Shown in pieces: positions 47,766 through 58,300 of a stretch of DNA of 58,600 nt (positions are counted from its first letter, which is position 1; the number at the start of each line of letters is the position of its first letter). The DNA is from a bacterium (lineage in GTDB: Bacteria; Gemmatimonadota; Glassbacteria; GWA2-58-10). A model generated the notes under the pieces. That model was not told the DNA's origin, searched no databases, and saw only the letters and a list, made by a program, of their open reading frames with translations. Location of the stretch: the NCBI GenBank assembly GCA_021372515.1, contig JAJFUG010000113.1, forward strand, positions 1 to 58,600, given 5' to 3'. The position numbers and the translations under genes were made by a program.

Positions 47766-49127
47766 TCAGCCTGCGGAAATGTCGTTCCGGCCGGTGGCGA
47801 TCCGCCCCACCACCGCGCTCAGGGCGATCAGCCCGATCAGGTTGGGCAGGGCCATGCAGGCGTTGGCCGTGGTGCCGATGCTCCATACGAGATCAAGGTG
47901 GATCACCGCGCCGGTGAACACGAACAGGATGAAAACAAAACGGTAAAGCGGCGCGATCCGCACCCCGGCGAAATACTTCACGCACTGCTCGCCGTAGTAC
48001 GACCAGCCCAGGAGCGTGGTGAACCCGAACAGCAGCGCGCTAACCAGCACGATCAGGTAGCCGTGCGGTATCTCGCTGGCGAAAGCCGCGGCGGTAAGCT
48101 CGGTGGAGGTCTTGCCGCTGGTCCATTCGCCGCTCACCAGGATCACCAGGGCAGTCATGGTGCAGACAACGATGGTATCGACAAACACGCCGTTCATGGC
48201 CAGGATGCCCTGACGGTCGGGGTTCTCCTCCTTGGCCGCGGCGTGCGCGATGGGGCTGGAGCCCAGGCCGGCCTCGTTGGAAAGGGCCCCGCGGCTCACC
48301 CCGAACTGCATCGCCGCTATCACCGAGGCCCCGGCGAACCCGCCCACCGCCGCCAGCGGGGTGAACGCGCTGCGCACGATCAGCCAGAGCATGGCGGGTA
48401 TCTGGGTGACATTCGCCCCGAGGATATAGAGCGAGGCGCCGACATACAGGAAGATCATGAACGGGACGAGCTTTTCCACTACCACGCCGATACGCTTGAT
48501 CCCGCCCAGGGTGACCATCCCGGTGAATACGGCCAGCACCAGGCCGGTAACCCAGTTGGGCACTCCGCCGTGCGAGCGCAGGATCAGGGCGATGGAGTTC
48601 GACTGCATCATCGTGCCGGTGGAGAAAAAGCAGGAGATGCTGCCGGTCAGGGCGAACACCCCTCCGAGGAACCGTCCAAGTTTCTTGTTTTTCAAACCTT
48701 TCGAGATGTAGTACATCGGACCGCCGCCCATGCTGCCGTCCGGCATGACCGAGCGGTACTTGATCGCCAGCATGGCCTCGCCGTAGATCGTGGCCATACC
48801 CAGCAGCGCGGTCAGCCACATCCAGAATATCGCGCCCGGGCCTCCCAGCACTATCGCCGTGGCCACCCCGGCGATATTGCCCAGACCCACCGTGGCGGCC
48901 AGGGCAGTGTTCAGGGCCTGGAACGGGGTGATATCGCCCGGGAGCAGTGTCTTGTCCTTGGTGAACGCGCTCTTGGCCACCAGCACGAGCGAGGCTATCA
49001 AACGGCGAAACTGGATGAAACGGGTGCGGAATGTCAGCAGAAGCCCCGTGCCCAGCAGAAGACACACGAACCAGGGACCGTACATGAAGGTTTCAACCTT
49101 TTGCGCCAGCTCGATTAGCCTGTCCAT
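47766..49127 (-). CDS. Sodium:alanine/glycine symporter, AGCS family
   Basis: 453 residues with about eleven membrane segments. Family motifs: GPWFVCLLLGTGLLLTFRTRFIQ, GDITPFQALNTALAATVGLGNIAGVATAI, GGGPMYYISKGL, NEAGLGSSPIAHAAAK, and the long GWSYYGEQC near the C-terminus. It imports alanine or glycine with sodium across the inner membrane. It lies 44 bases from the other sodium symporter and is probably in the same transcript. Confidence 0.93.
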   Translation of the reverse strand: MDRLIELAQKVETFMYGPWFVCLLLGTGLLLTFRTRFIQFRRLIASLVLVAKSAFTKDKTLLPGDITPFQALNTALAATVGLGNIAGVATAIVLGGPGAIFWMWLTALLGMATIYGEAMLAIKYRSVMPDGSMGGGPMYYISKGLKNKKLGRFLGGVFALTGSISCFFSTGTMMQSNSIALILRSHGGVPNWVTGLVLAVFTGMVTLGGIKRIGVVVEKLVPFMIFLYVGASLYILGANVTQIPAMLWLIVRSAFTPLAAVGGFAGASVIAAMQFGVSRGALSNEAGLGSSPIAHAAAKEENPDRQGILAMNGVFVDTIVVCTMTALVILVSGEWTSGKTSTELTAAAFASEIPHGYLIVLVSALLFGFTTLLGWSYYGEQCVKYFAGVRIAPLYRFVFILFVFTGAVIHLDLVWSIGTTANACMALPNLIGLIALSAVVGRIATGRNDISAG

Positions 49128-49170
49128 TCTCTCCCTCGCCTTGATTATGGCCGAACCCGTCCCCGCGTGC

Positions 49171-50553
49171 TCAGGAGAATGCGCCGGGGTTGAGGATTAT
49201 GTACGCGATGAGCCCGATGATGACCAGCGGGCAGACATAGCGGATCTGGAAAGCGATGATGCGACGGATCAGGGCGCTTGACTCCGTGTGGGTGATCTCG
49301 CTACGCAGGGCGTTCACTCCCCAGCGCCAGCCGGTGAACAGGGCGATCATCAGCGCCCCGAAAGTCATCATGTACTGGCCGGAGCAGAGGTCCATCAGGT
49401 CGAGGAAGCCGAAAGTGCGCGAGCCGACCGTGAGCAGGTTGGACAGGGCGCCCACCGCGCCGACGCTCAGCGCGCTGGGCACGCCGACCAGGAACGCCGC
49501 CACCCCGCAGAACAGGGTGGCCTTGTTGCGGTTCCAGCCCCGCTCATCCACGAAATAGGCCACCGGGACCTCGAGCAGCGAAATGCTGCTGGTCACCGCC
49601 GCCACCAGCAGCAGGACAAAGAAGCCGGTTCCGAACAGTGTGCCGAACGGTATCTCGGCGAACAGGCGCGGCAGGACGAAAAAGATCAGCTTGGCTCCCA
49701 CCTCGGGCTGGATGCCCTGCATCAGGAACAGCACCGGGAAAATCGCCAGGCCGGCCATGAAAGCGATCAGGGTGTCGAGAAAACAGACCCATGCCGCCGA
49801 GTTTACGATATTCTCATCGCGCGAGGCGTAGCTGCCGTAGGTGAGCATTGTCCCGGCGCCCAGGCTGAGCGAGAAAAAGGCCTGCCCCATCGCGGCGATG
49901 AAAGTTCCGGCGTGCACCTTGCTCCAGTCGGCACGCAGGTACTCGCCCAGTCCGCGGGCGGCGCCGTTCAGGGTGACCGCACGGATCACCAGCATGAGGA
50001 TGATCAGGAACAGGGCCGGCATCAGGATTTTCGACCAGCGCTCGATCCCCTGGCGCACCCCGCCCATCACCACGGCCACGGTGAGGACCATGAACAGAAG
50101 GTGCCAGAAAATCGACTGCCAGGGGCTGGTGACCATCCGGCTGAAAATGTCGGCGATCTGTTCCTGGCTGAGCGGATGGCTGAAAGTGCCGCTGACGGTG
50201 GTGAAAATGTAGCGCAGGGTCCAACCGGCCACTACGCTGTAGTAGGAGACCACGGCCCAACTGGCGGTCACGGCCAGGAACCCGGCCACGGCCCAGGGAG
50301 AGCGTGGTGAGGCCAGCTTGCGGTAAGCTCCGACCGGATTGAGCTGTGTGTTGCGTCCCAGGGCGATCTCAGCCACCATCACCACGAAACCGATAAAGAA
50401 GACGAACAGAATGTAAATCTGTACGAATGCCGCGCCGCCGTTCTGGTAGGCCACGGTCGGGAAGCGCCAGATGTTGCCCAGACCGATGGCAGAGCCGGAG
50501 GCCGCCAGGATGAATGCCAGTCTCGAACCCCAGTTGTCCCGTGTCTTTATCAT
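49171..50553 (-). CDS. Sodium-dependent neurotransmitter-type symporter (NSS family)
   Basis: 460 residues from the ATG at 50553, preceded by CGGAGA. Segment 1 has the signature NWGSRLAFILAASGSAIGLGNIWRFP with the unwound sodium-binding part, and segment 6 has AFFSLSLGAGTMLTYGSY. Like LeuT and TnaT it should import an amino acid with sodium. About twelve segments are seen. The leader of the ORF before the chosen ATG is charged and lacks coding features. Confidence 0.93.
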   Translation of the reverse strand: MIKTRDNWGSRLAFILAASGSAIGLGNIWRFPTVAYQNGGAAFVQIYILFVFFIGFVVMVAEIALGRNTQLNPVGAYRKLASPRSPWAVAGFLAVTASWAVVSYYSVVAGWTLRYIFTTVSGTFSHPLSQEQIADIFSRMVTSPWQSIFWHLLFMVLTVAVVMGGVRQGIERWSKILMPALFLIILMLVIRAVTLNGAARGLGEYLRADWSKVHAGTFIAAMGQAFFSLSLGAGTMLTYGSYASRDENIVNSAAWVCFLDTLIAFMAGLAIFPVLFLMQGIQPEVGAKLIFFVLPRLFAEIPFGTLFGTGFFVLLLVAAVTSSISLLEVPVAYFVDERGWNRNKATLFCGVAAFLVGVPSALSVGAVGALSNLLTVGSRTFGFLDLMDLCSGQYMMTFGALMIALFTGWRWGVNALRSEITHTESSALIRRIIAFQIRYVCPLVIIGLIAYIILNPGAFS

Positions 50554-50694
50554 CAGCAGTCTCCGTAAAATGGAAAGGAGCAAAAACAATCCTCGTCGGC
50601 GTTCTCGCTCCTTCGCGGAATTTACGGCATCCGAAAGTCGTGTCCGTGCGGCCACGGACTATTACCGCGGCTACGGCCCAATGTCGAATATGCC

Positions 50695-51156
50695 TCAGAA
50701 CGGCAGATCATCCTCTCCCTTGCCCGCGGGCGGCTGGAAATCCTCGAACGAGTCCCCGCCGTAAGGGCCGTCATCGCTGAACGCTTTCCCGCTCATCTGG
50801 CCCTCGCCGGAGCCACCGCCCCGTCCGCCCAGGATAACCATCTCATCGGCCACGATCTCGGTCATGTAGCGTTTCTGGCCGCTCTGGTCCTCCCAGGTGC
50901 GGGTCTGCAGCCGGCCCTCGATGTAGACCTGGGTGCCCTTGCGCAGGTACTCGTTGCAGATTTCGGCCAGCTTGCGCCAGGCCACCACGCGGTGCCATTC
51001 CGTGCGTTCCTCCCGGGCCCCGTCGCGGTTAACCCAGCTCTCGTTGGTCGCCACGGTGAAATTGACCACCGGCACGTTGCCCGGGGTGTGGCGCAGCTCG
51101 GGGTCGGCCCCGAGGTTGCCGATCAGGATCACTTTGTTTACGCTTCTGCTGGCCAT
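50695..51156 (-). CDS. ssb: Single-stranded DNA-binding protein
   Basis: 153 residues. OB-fold start [23 protein letters not shown] and [42 protein letters not shown]. The acidic tail GEDDLPF is the docking peptide for replication and repair partners. It covers single-stranded DNA in replication. The coding part is standard; the glycine-rich linker is short. Confidence 0.97.
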   Translation of the reverse strand: MASRSVNKVILIGNLGADPELRHTPGNVPVVNFTVATNESWVNRDGAREERTEWHRVVAWRKLAEICNEYLRKGTQVYIEGRLQTRTWEDQSGQKRYMTEIVADEMVILGGRGGGSGEGQMSGKAFSDDGPYGGDSFEDFQPPAGKGEDDLPF

Positions 51157-51235
51157 TTACCCTCCGTCTGATTTTATCTTTTCCGCAGCCGGCCACTGCC
51201 TGGGCGGGCCGCTTTCGGTTCCGCGCGCATACTTG

Positions 51236-51469
51236 TTATTTCTTATCGCCGTTGCCGGGCTTTATCTCCTCGTACTGGGCGTCCTCCACATCGAAAGCCC
51301 GCAGGTTCAGGTTCTCGGTGGGCGGCCGCACCGGCCTGGCATTCCGTTTCTGCTGTACCTGCCGCCAGGCCTGATAGTACATGCGGCCTTTCCGCAGCAG
51401 AGTCGTGACAAGGCGCAAAAGAAGGTAAAAAACTATGTACAGCAGGATTATCCGGATGATAATAACCAC
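51236..51469 (-). CDS. Small membrane-anchored protein, DUF4834-like
   Basis: 77 residues from a GTG. One N-terminal hydrophobic segment (VIIIRIILLYIVFYLLLRLV) is followed by a basic stretch and an acidic tail DAQYEEIKPGN, reminiscent of small Bacteroidota proteins of the DUF4834 kind. Function unknown. A sigma-70 promoter lies upstream, and ssb follows 79 bases downstream, so they may share a transcript. Confidence 0.6.
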   Translation of the reverse strand: MVIIIRIILLYIVFYLLLRLVTTLLRKGRMYYQAWRQVQQKRNARPVRPPTENLNLRAFDVEDAQYEEIKPGNGDKK

Positions 51470-51562
51470 GGCGGCTCGCTTTCAATTCCAGGCAGGCAGC
51501 GCCGCAAAACGGCGTCCTGTCGATTAATGCGCGCACAGAGGACCCCTCTGCGGGAATAGTAT

Positions 51563-51591
51563 ATTTTATACGCTTGCCCAACCAAAGTCAA
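51563..51591 (-). promoter_or_regulatory. Sigma-70 promoter of the small membrane protein and ssb
   Basis: On the minus strand TTGACT (51591-51586) and TAAAAT (51568-51563) are exactly 17 bases apart; start near 51556, about 87 bases before the GTG. The rest of the 51470-51776 gap shows no gene. Confidence 0.65.
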
Positions 51592-51776
51592 ATCTAATTC
51601 TCTCGACGTTCCGCAGACAACGTAACCTTTGACATCCGGGCCGCAGGCGACTAATTTAATTGCTTGCATTGACCGATTTACGGTATTCACGAGTGTTGCT
51701 CTGCGCCGCACTTTTTGTGTCGCTCCCGCGGTGACACTCACCGGCGCCCTCTCCAGCCAAACCAACGGTAAAGCTT

Positions 51777-53357
51777 ATGTATCGCCGGTTCAGACTGTCG
51801 CTTCTGGTCACCTTGCTCGCGCTCCCGTGGGGCCTTTTGACAGCCGCCGGGTCCGACCCGGCCGACCACAGCCGCTACTTTCCGCTCGACCACCCGGTCT
51901 ACGACTGGCTGGACCGCGCCCAGGAGCGTGGCCTTCTGCTGAGCCTGGACCGGGCCCTGCGCCCTTACACCCGCGCCCAGGTGCGGCGCGCGGTGGCGGC
52001 CCAGCCCAGGGAGGCTCTGCACGGCTTCGAGCTGGACTGGCTCGAACATATCGAGCGCGAGTGCGCCGCGGAGCTCGACCTGCCCGCGGGCGCCGACTCG
52101 GCCGCCCTGCGTCTGACCGTGCGCTCTGAGGCCTCTTTGGAGCTGCGCTCCCTGCGCCCGGACCGTCACGATGAGACCGTGGGCCTGGGGTTCGGCGGAC
52201 GGTTCGGGCCACTGGTCTGCGATGCCCGGTTCCTGCGCGCCCCGCAGCTGCTGCGCTCGCCGGATTCCACCTGGCAGCGCGACCCGGATGTGCTCCCCGC
52301 GCGTGAGGAGGGCCTGATCCGCCCGATGGAGGGCTACCTCAAGGCCGATTTCGTCAGCCGAGGTGGGGCGTTCGGCCTGGAGCTGTTTTTCGGCCGCCTG
52401 GCGCGCAACTGGTCGCCGGAGCTGGACCAGAGCCTGATCCTGTCGGGAGAGGCGCTCAGTTTCGACCATTTCGGCCTGGCCCTGCGCAGCCGTCACTTCA
52501 CATTCAGCCACCTGCTGGCCCGTCTGGACGGCATGGACTACCGCACAAGCGCCGACCCGGTCTACCGTCGCGCCAACCGCTTTTTCACCGCCCACCGCCT
52601 GGACATCCGGGTGCGGGACAACCTGCGTTTCGGGTTCACCGAGAGCACGGTCTACGGCGGCGTGGGGGCCTCGTTCGACCCGGCGCTGATGAACCCGTTC
52701 ACCAGCTACCGCCTGACCGCGATCCAGGACAAGGACGACCATGCCAACAACACGTTAGTTGCGCTGGACGGGTTCTGGAACGCCGCTGGGCGGGTGAGCC
52801 TTTTCGGACAGTTCCTGTTCGACGATTTCCTGCGCCGCTCCGACATCCAGGACCGCTGGGCGGCGAGCCTGGGCCTCGACCTGCGCGACCCGCCGCTCGC
52901 CGGGCCCTCCACGGCCGGACTTCGCGCCACCGTGGCCTCGAGCTATGTCTACGACACGTTCAAGCCCTGGGAGCGCTACACCCTGGAGGGCCGTTCGCTG
53001 GGCGCGCCGCTGGGCGATGACTACTGGAGCGCTGGGGCCTACCTGCGGCGCTTCCTCGGGCCGGAGCTGGATGTAACCGCCCGGCTGGACCTCACCACGC
53101 GGGGGGCGCGGCGGATCGCCTCGCCGGCGGCGGACCTGGTCGGCTCGGCCGGGCTGCCGTTCCCCACGCCCACGGCGGAGCGCTCGCTCGGCGCCGGCCT
53201 CGGCCTGCGCTGGCAGGCCCTGGACTGGGCGTTTCTCAAGGCGGAATGTGGATTCAGCCGGGTGCACAACCGTGACAACCATCCGGGTGAGGGACGGCGC
53301 TGCGGCTGGGGCAGCCTGTCGGTCTCCCTCTACCACGATACTGTTGTAAGTTTCTGA
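51777..53357 (+). CDS. Capsule-assembly Wzi-like outer-membrane barrel
   Basis: 526 residues from the ATG at 51777. A signal peptide (ending TAAG) is followed by a helical front part with YDWLDRAQERGLLLSLDRALRPYTRAQVRRAV, typical of the Wzi/capsule-assembly family, then a long beta barrel with paired strands and a C-terminal VSLYHDTVVSF, an aromatic end. In Klebsiella, Wzi holds capsule polysaccharide on the surface. No capsule biosynthesis genes are in the window, so the substrate is unknown. It is followed by a sigma-54 activator gene after 26 bases. Confidence 0.7.
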   Translation: MYRRFRLSLLVTLLALPWGLLTAAGSDPADHSRYFPLDHPVYDWLDRAQERGLLLSLDRALRPYTRAQVRRAVAAQPREALHGFELDWLEHIERECAAELDLPAGADSAALRLTVRSEASLELRSLRPDRHDETVGLGFGGRFGPLVCDARFLRAPQLLRSPDSTWQRDPDVLPAREEGLIRPMEGYLKADFVSRGGAFGLELFFGRLARNWSPELDQSLILSGEALSFDHFGLALRSRHFTFSHLLARLDGMDYRTSADPVYRRANRFFTAHRLDIRVRDNLRFGFTESTVYGGVGASFDPALMNPFTSYRLTAIQDKDDHANNTLVALDGFWNAAGRVSLFGQFLFDDFLRRSDIQDRWAASLGLDLRDPPLAGPSTAGLRATVASSYVYDTFKPWERYTLEGRSLGAPLGDDYWSAGAYLRRFLGPELDVTARLDLTTRGARRIASPAADLVGSAGLPFPTPTAERSLGAGLGLRWQALDWAFLKAECGFSRVHNRDNHPGEGRRCGWGSLSVSLYHDTVVSF

Positions 53358-53383
53358 AACCGGATCAATGCGGGGACAATGTG

Positions 53384-55042
53384 ATGAGCCAGACTCAGGA
53401 CACACCGGAACAGGGGCCGGCCGGACAGGACAGCATGCACCGTGAACTGAACCTGATGCGCAACCATTGCCGGGACCTGGAACTCAAGTACGAGATCAGC
53501 CGCCTTCTGTACAACGAGCTGGACTACTCGCGCCTGCTCAACCTGATCCTCGACCGTCTGATGGATATCCTGCGCGCCGAGCGCGGGTTCATAGTCACCG
53601 GGCGGCCGGACAGTTTCCAGATCAAGGTGGCGCGCAACCTGGACGGGGAACTGGAGGGCCAGGACAACCGGATCGTCAGCCGCACTATCGTGCGCCAGGT
53701 GCTGGAAACCGGCCAGCCCTTGTTCGTGAACAACGCCCAGGAGGAGGACCAATACAGCTCCAGCCGCAGCATCGTGGACCTGGGCCTGCGCTCGATCCTC
53801 TGCGTGCCGCTCATCATCGGCGAGCGGCCCTACGGCGCGATCTACGTGGAGAACCGCTCGGTCAGCGCCTGTTTCATGCAGAAAGACCTCCAGTTGCTGC
53901 TCGAGCTGTCCGAGCTGAGCGCCAACAGCATCAAGAACGCCTTGAATTTCCTGGAGCTGAGCCGTGGCCACGCCGAGCGCAGCAGCACCCGGATCGGCGA
54001 GAGCCTGCGCCAGGAATACGATTTCAGCATGATCGTGGGCAAGAGCAAGAAAATGGTGGAGGTGATGGAGCTGGCCGCGCGCGTGGCCCCCACGGACGCC
54101 ACGGTGCTGATCACCGGCGACAGCGGCACCGGCAAGGAGCTTATCGCCCGCTCCATCTTCCTGAATTCCAAGCGCAAGGACAAGCCGTTCCTTACAATCA
54201 ACTGCGGCGCCCTGCCCACCGGGCTGCTGGAGTCCGAGCTGTTCGGACACGTCAAGGGCTCGTTCACCGGGGCGGTGGCCACCAAGATCGGACGTTTCGA
54301 GGCCGCGGACGAGGGGACAATCTTTCTGGACGAGGTGGCCGAGATGCCGCCCGAGCTGCAGGTGAAACTGCTGCGCGTGCTCCAGTTCGGCGAGTTCGAA
54401 AAAGTGGGCAGCTACAAGTTGCAGCGGGTGGATGTGCGGATCATCGCGGCCACGAACAAGCGGCTGCCGGATTTGGTGGCCCAGGGCACTTTCCGCGAGG
54501 ACCTCTATTACCGGCTTAAAATCGTGGAGATACATTTCCCGCCCCTGCGCGAGCGGCCGGATGACATTCCGCTTCTGATCGACCATTTCATTCTCAAGCA
54601 CTCCGAGGCCCTGGGCAAGACCATCGCCGGGGCCGACCCGCAGTTCGTGCGCACCATCCAGCACTACCAGTTCCCGGGCAACATCCGCGAGCTGGAGGGC
54701 ATCATCCAGCGGGCGATCATCCTGTCGCGCGACAATTACATTTCCGAGACCGAGCTTCCCCCCGACATCCTGGAAAGCAGCCGTCCGGCCCAGGCTGCGG
54801 CCGTGCCCGGGCACAGCGTGCCGGTGGCCCGCAACAACGACGAGCTCAAGCTGGCGCGTGAGGAGGCCACAGCCCGTGCGGTGACCGAGGTGGAACGGGC
54901 TTTCCTGGAGGCGGTGCTGGAGGAGTCGGGCGGCAACATCTCGCGCGCCTCCAAGCTGACCGGGATGAACCGCAGCCTGTTCCAGCGGCTGGTAAAAAAG
55001 CACGGTTTCCAGTCCGAACGCGACAAGCACCGTCAGGCCTGA
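53384..55042 (+). CDS. Sigma-54-dependent activator with GAF sensor domain
   Basis: 552 residues from the ATG at 53384; a GTG three bases upstream is also possible, with GGGGAC as ribosome site. A GAF domain (about 30-190, ISRLLYNELDYSRLLNLIL, SILCVPLIIGERPYGAIYVENR) leads to an AAA+ domain with GDSGTGKE, GSFTGA and FLDEVAE, and a Fis-type helix-turn-helix (GGNISRASKLTGMNRSLFQ). The GAF domain would bind a small ligand; no receiver domain is present. The next gene carries a sigma-54-like promoter 207 bases after the stop, so it is the likely local target. Confidence 0.92.
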   Translation: MSQTQDTPEQGPAGQDSMHRELNLMRNHCRDLELKYEISRLLYNELDYSRLLNLILDRLMDILRAERGFIVTGRPDSFQIKVARNLDGELEGQDNRIVSRTIVRQVLETGQPLFVNNAQEEDQYSSSRSIVDLGLRSILCVPLIIGERPYGAIYVENRSVSACFMQKDLQLLLELSELSANSIKNALNFLELSRGHAERSSTRIGESLRQEYDFSMIVGKSKKMVEVMELAARVAPTDATVLITGDSGTGKELIARSIFLNSKRKDKPFLTINCGALPTGLLESELFGHVKGSFTGAVATKIGRFEAADEGTIFLDEVAEMPPELQVKLLRVLQFGEFEKVGSYKLQRVDVRIIAATNKRLPDLVAQGTFREDLYYRLKIVEIHFPPLRERPDDIPLLIDHFILKHSEALGKTIAGADPQFVRTIQHYQFPGNIRELEGIIQRAIILSRDNYISETELPPDILESSRPAQAAAVPGHSVPVARNNDELKLAREEATARAVTEVERAFLEAVLEESGGNISRASKLTGMNRSLFQRLVKKHGFQSERDKHRQA

Positions 55043-55073
55043 AAGTGACGCTCATCAAGTAACAAGTGGAACC

Positions 55074-55090
55074 CAAGAAGTAACTTCTTG
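55074..55090. promoter_or_regulatory. Dyad between the activator and its probable target
   Basis: CAAGAAGT-A-ACTTCTTG is a perfect 17-base palindrome about 160 bases upstream of the sigma-54-like promoter. It could be an enhancer site for the activator just encoded or, as a hairpin without T-run, a weak terminator. Confidence 0.45.
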
Positions 55091-55248
55091 CCTGCTAAAC
55101 GGTTTGAAGAATTTTCCTGACACGGTTATCGCGTTTCGCAGTTCGGCCTTCACAGGCCTTTCCTTCTCAAACCCTTAAGACAAGCCAAGTTGGGCAGCCA
55201 GGGGCCTTTCGGACCCTTTTCCTGCGCTTTGCGCGCTCCCGCAACAAT

Positions 55249-55263
55249 TGGCATGGAAATTGT
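55249..55263 (+). promoter_or_regulatory. Sigma-54-like promoter of the dockerin protein gene
   Basis: TGGCATG-GAAA-TTGT has the -24 GG in place and the correct spacing, but the -12 pair is GT rather than GC. Start would be near 55275, 30 bases before the ATG. A weaker match than the other three promoters. Confidence 0.5.
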
Positions 55264-55304
55264 TAGTATCTTTTTAACTCTAATAATATCTATGTCAGGC
55301 GGAA

Positions 55305-58300
55305 ATGAAAAACGACCTTAAAATAACCCTCGCGGCAGCGCTTATGGTTCTCGTGGCGCCGCTGGCGGCCGTGGCGGCTATCCCCAACTACCTGCGCAAC
55401 GCGATCTCTGTGCCGCGTGGTGTCACGGGGGGCTGGGCGTTTTCGCCCACCGAGACCCCCACCTCCTACCGTCAGGCCGCCCTGCTGGTCAGGGACCCGA
55501 AAAACACCACGGACAGCCGGAGCGGTCTGTTCTATGTGGACAACCGCGGCTCCTCGATCAACCTGAGCGCCTACGAGAAGTATTCCGAGGCCGTGGGTGC
55601 GGTCAAGGGCGACCTGGACGGGGACGGGCTCGCGGACGCGCTGGTCTGGTTCCGCAGCCGGCCCTATTTCAAGGTCTATTTCGGCGACAAGCCCCTGCGC
55701 AACCAGGTGGTCCGGGTCTACGAGGACACGCTGCGCCTGGGCAGCCCCGACACCCTGGCCCTGGCCGACCTCAACGGGGACAACCTGCCCGAGATAATCG
55801 CCTGGTACGGCTCGCTGAACTATATCCAGATCCAGTGGCAGGATAGCGTACCCCCCGGAGCCGACCGTTTCCGCCGCTTCGACCTCTACCTTCTGCCTGG
55901 GGCCAATTCCGCCGCCCTGTCCGCTTACAGCCCCCGTCTGATTTTCGGCGATTTCAATGCCGACGGCAAGACGGATTTCGTGTTCCACAATTGCCTTTTC
56001 AAGGCCGAGGGGCAGGGACGTTTCACCATACTGCCCTACCAGACCCAGGCCGGGATCGGTTTCACCCTGGGCTCGTTCGACCTGGACGGCGACGGGCTGG
56101 ACGAGCTTATCGCCGCGTCCAACAACGCGACCTACACGCCGGACGTGGCCCACGTGATGAACCTCGACGCGAAAAACATTTTCCAGGACAAGACCACTTT
56201 CTCCATCAATTTCCAGGGTGCGACCTACGCGGACTGTTTCGACTACAACGCCGACGGCAACCCGGACCTGCTGTTCGGCGGCGGGCCCACGGTGACCATG
56301 CTGCGGGGCATCGCTCCGGGTAAGTACGCCTCTGGCGCTGCCGACACGGTGGTCGCCGGCAGCCGCGGGCTGCAGCTGATCGGCGCCACGGACTGGGGCA
56401 ACGACGGCATCCTGGACTGGCTGTTCCTCAGCGCCAAATCCGACTCGCTCGTGATCTACTCCCCCGCGGATGCCCGTTACGTGGACAATACGGCCAATGT
56501 CGGCCTGGACCGCACCCTGGCCGGCAACGCCGTGGCCGTGGGCGATTACAACAATGACGGCCTGCTGGACATTTACGTGCTGAATTACAAGAGTTACAGC
56601 GCCCTGTTCCAGGGCCAGCCCGGCGGCAGGTTCGTGGATGTGGCCGAGCAGGCGGGCGTGGCCCAGGTGAACGACGGGATAAGCTGCGCCTGGGGCGACT
56701 ACGACAACGACGGTTACAAGGACCTGGTGATCGCCGGGATCAGTCTGCCCAGCAAGCTGTTCCACAACAACGGCAATGGCACTTTTTCCGACAGCACCCG
56801 AATCCTTGGCCTCGACCAGTCCGGCCGCCAGCGGGCCACCTCGGTCTGCTGGGGGGATGTCAACCGGGACGGCTGGCTCGACCTGCTGGTGGGCAACTAC
56901 GACGGGGCCAACTGGCTGCTGGTCAGCCAGAGCGGGCGCAAGTTCCTCGACCGTTCCAGGGATTTCGGACTCACCGAGTCGAACAAGACCGAGAGCGCCA
57001 CCCTGGTGGATGTGGATGCCGATGGTTGGCTGGACATGGTGACGCTCAACGACGAGGGCCCGATCCGCCTGCTGATGGGCGGCGACAAGGGGTTCACCGA
57101 CGCCACCGCCAACAGCGGCCTCAATGTGGGCTCCACCTACGCCAAGTTCGGCCAGAGCCAGAGCTGGGGCGATTTCAACGGTGACGGTTACCCGGACCTG
57201 TACATCACGCGCGCGCAGGATGTGGACGCGCTGTACATGAATGTCGGCAAGGGCTCCGGCGCGCGTTTCGACCGCAAGTTCTCGGACTATGTGGACGGCC
57301 GCTACGGCCGCCTGGCCAGCGCCATCGCCGACCTGGACGAGGACTGCCGTCCCGACCTGCTGATCGCACGCACCTCCGTGTTCGGCTTTTTCAGCGGCAG
57401 CTACGGCGACCTGTTTTTCTCCAACCCGGGCCAGTACCCCAACCCCGGCGCGGGGACCAAGAGCACCGATGACGCGGGCCTTCGCCGCGCCGCCGACTCC
57501 AGCCTGCCCGTGCCCGCGGACTACGACGGGGACGGCGACCTGGACGTGCTGTATGTCAACTACCTGCCCGACAACCCCTCCGACCTGTTCCACGGCAGCC
57601 AGCTCCCGCTGGGCTATTCCGAGAACAAGGGGCTGTTCCAGCGCAACCTGGTGCTGAGGCTCAAGCGGGACAAGCGCAGCCTGATCGGCACGCGCGCCGT
57701 GCTGTTCGTGGGCGGCAAAGGCTGGCTCCAGACAGTCCCGGGCGGCGGCGGGCGCATCCAGAACAACGGCACCCTGCTCTGGTCCATCTCCCAGAACGGC
57801 TACGCCGACAGCCTGGTGGTCTACTGGCCGCAGAAAGGCCGTCAGACCCTGGCCGGTCCCCTGCTGCCCGGCACGGTCGAGATCAGCGAGGACACACAGA
57901 GCGGCCCCACGCTCAAGTTGTTGCCCTCCGCGGATGGGACACCGGTAACCGGTACAATTACCTCGACATCCAGGACCGTGGATGTTACTTTGGAGGCGCG
58001 CGACCCCAGCGGCGTGAAATGGGTTCGCGTGGTTTTCGGCGATTCGAGCGCAACGCGGCAGGACACGGTCTACGGCCAGCCGCTCGGGAACGACCAGTGG
58101 AAGATCACACGGCGCACCCCGCTGCCCGGCAACTCGCAGCGTTTCTTTTTCGAGGCGGCGGACACATTCGGCAACCAGTCGCGCGACCCGGCCGGTGGGA
58201 CGTATTCCCTGTACAACACGGCCACAGGGTTCCGTGGAGACATCAACCGCGACAATAAGGTCGATATTAATGATCTTGTATTGCTGCTCGATTGGTTGAA

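Noticed and set aside
51686-51701. Possible sigma-54 promoter before the Wzi-like gene (CACGAGTGTTGC)
   Set aside because: It shares 12 bases with the promoter at 33479, but the essential GG of the -24 element is TT.
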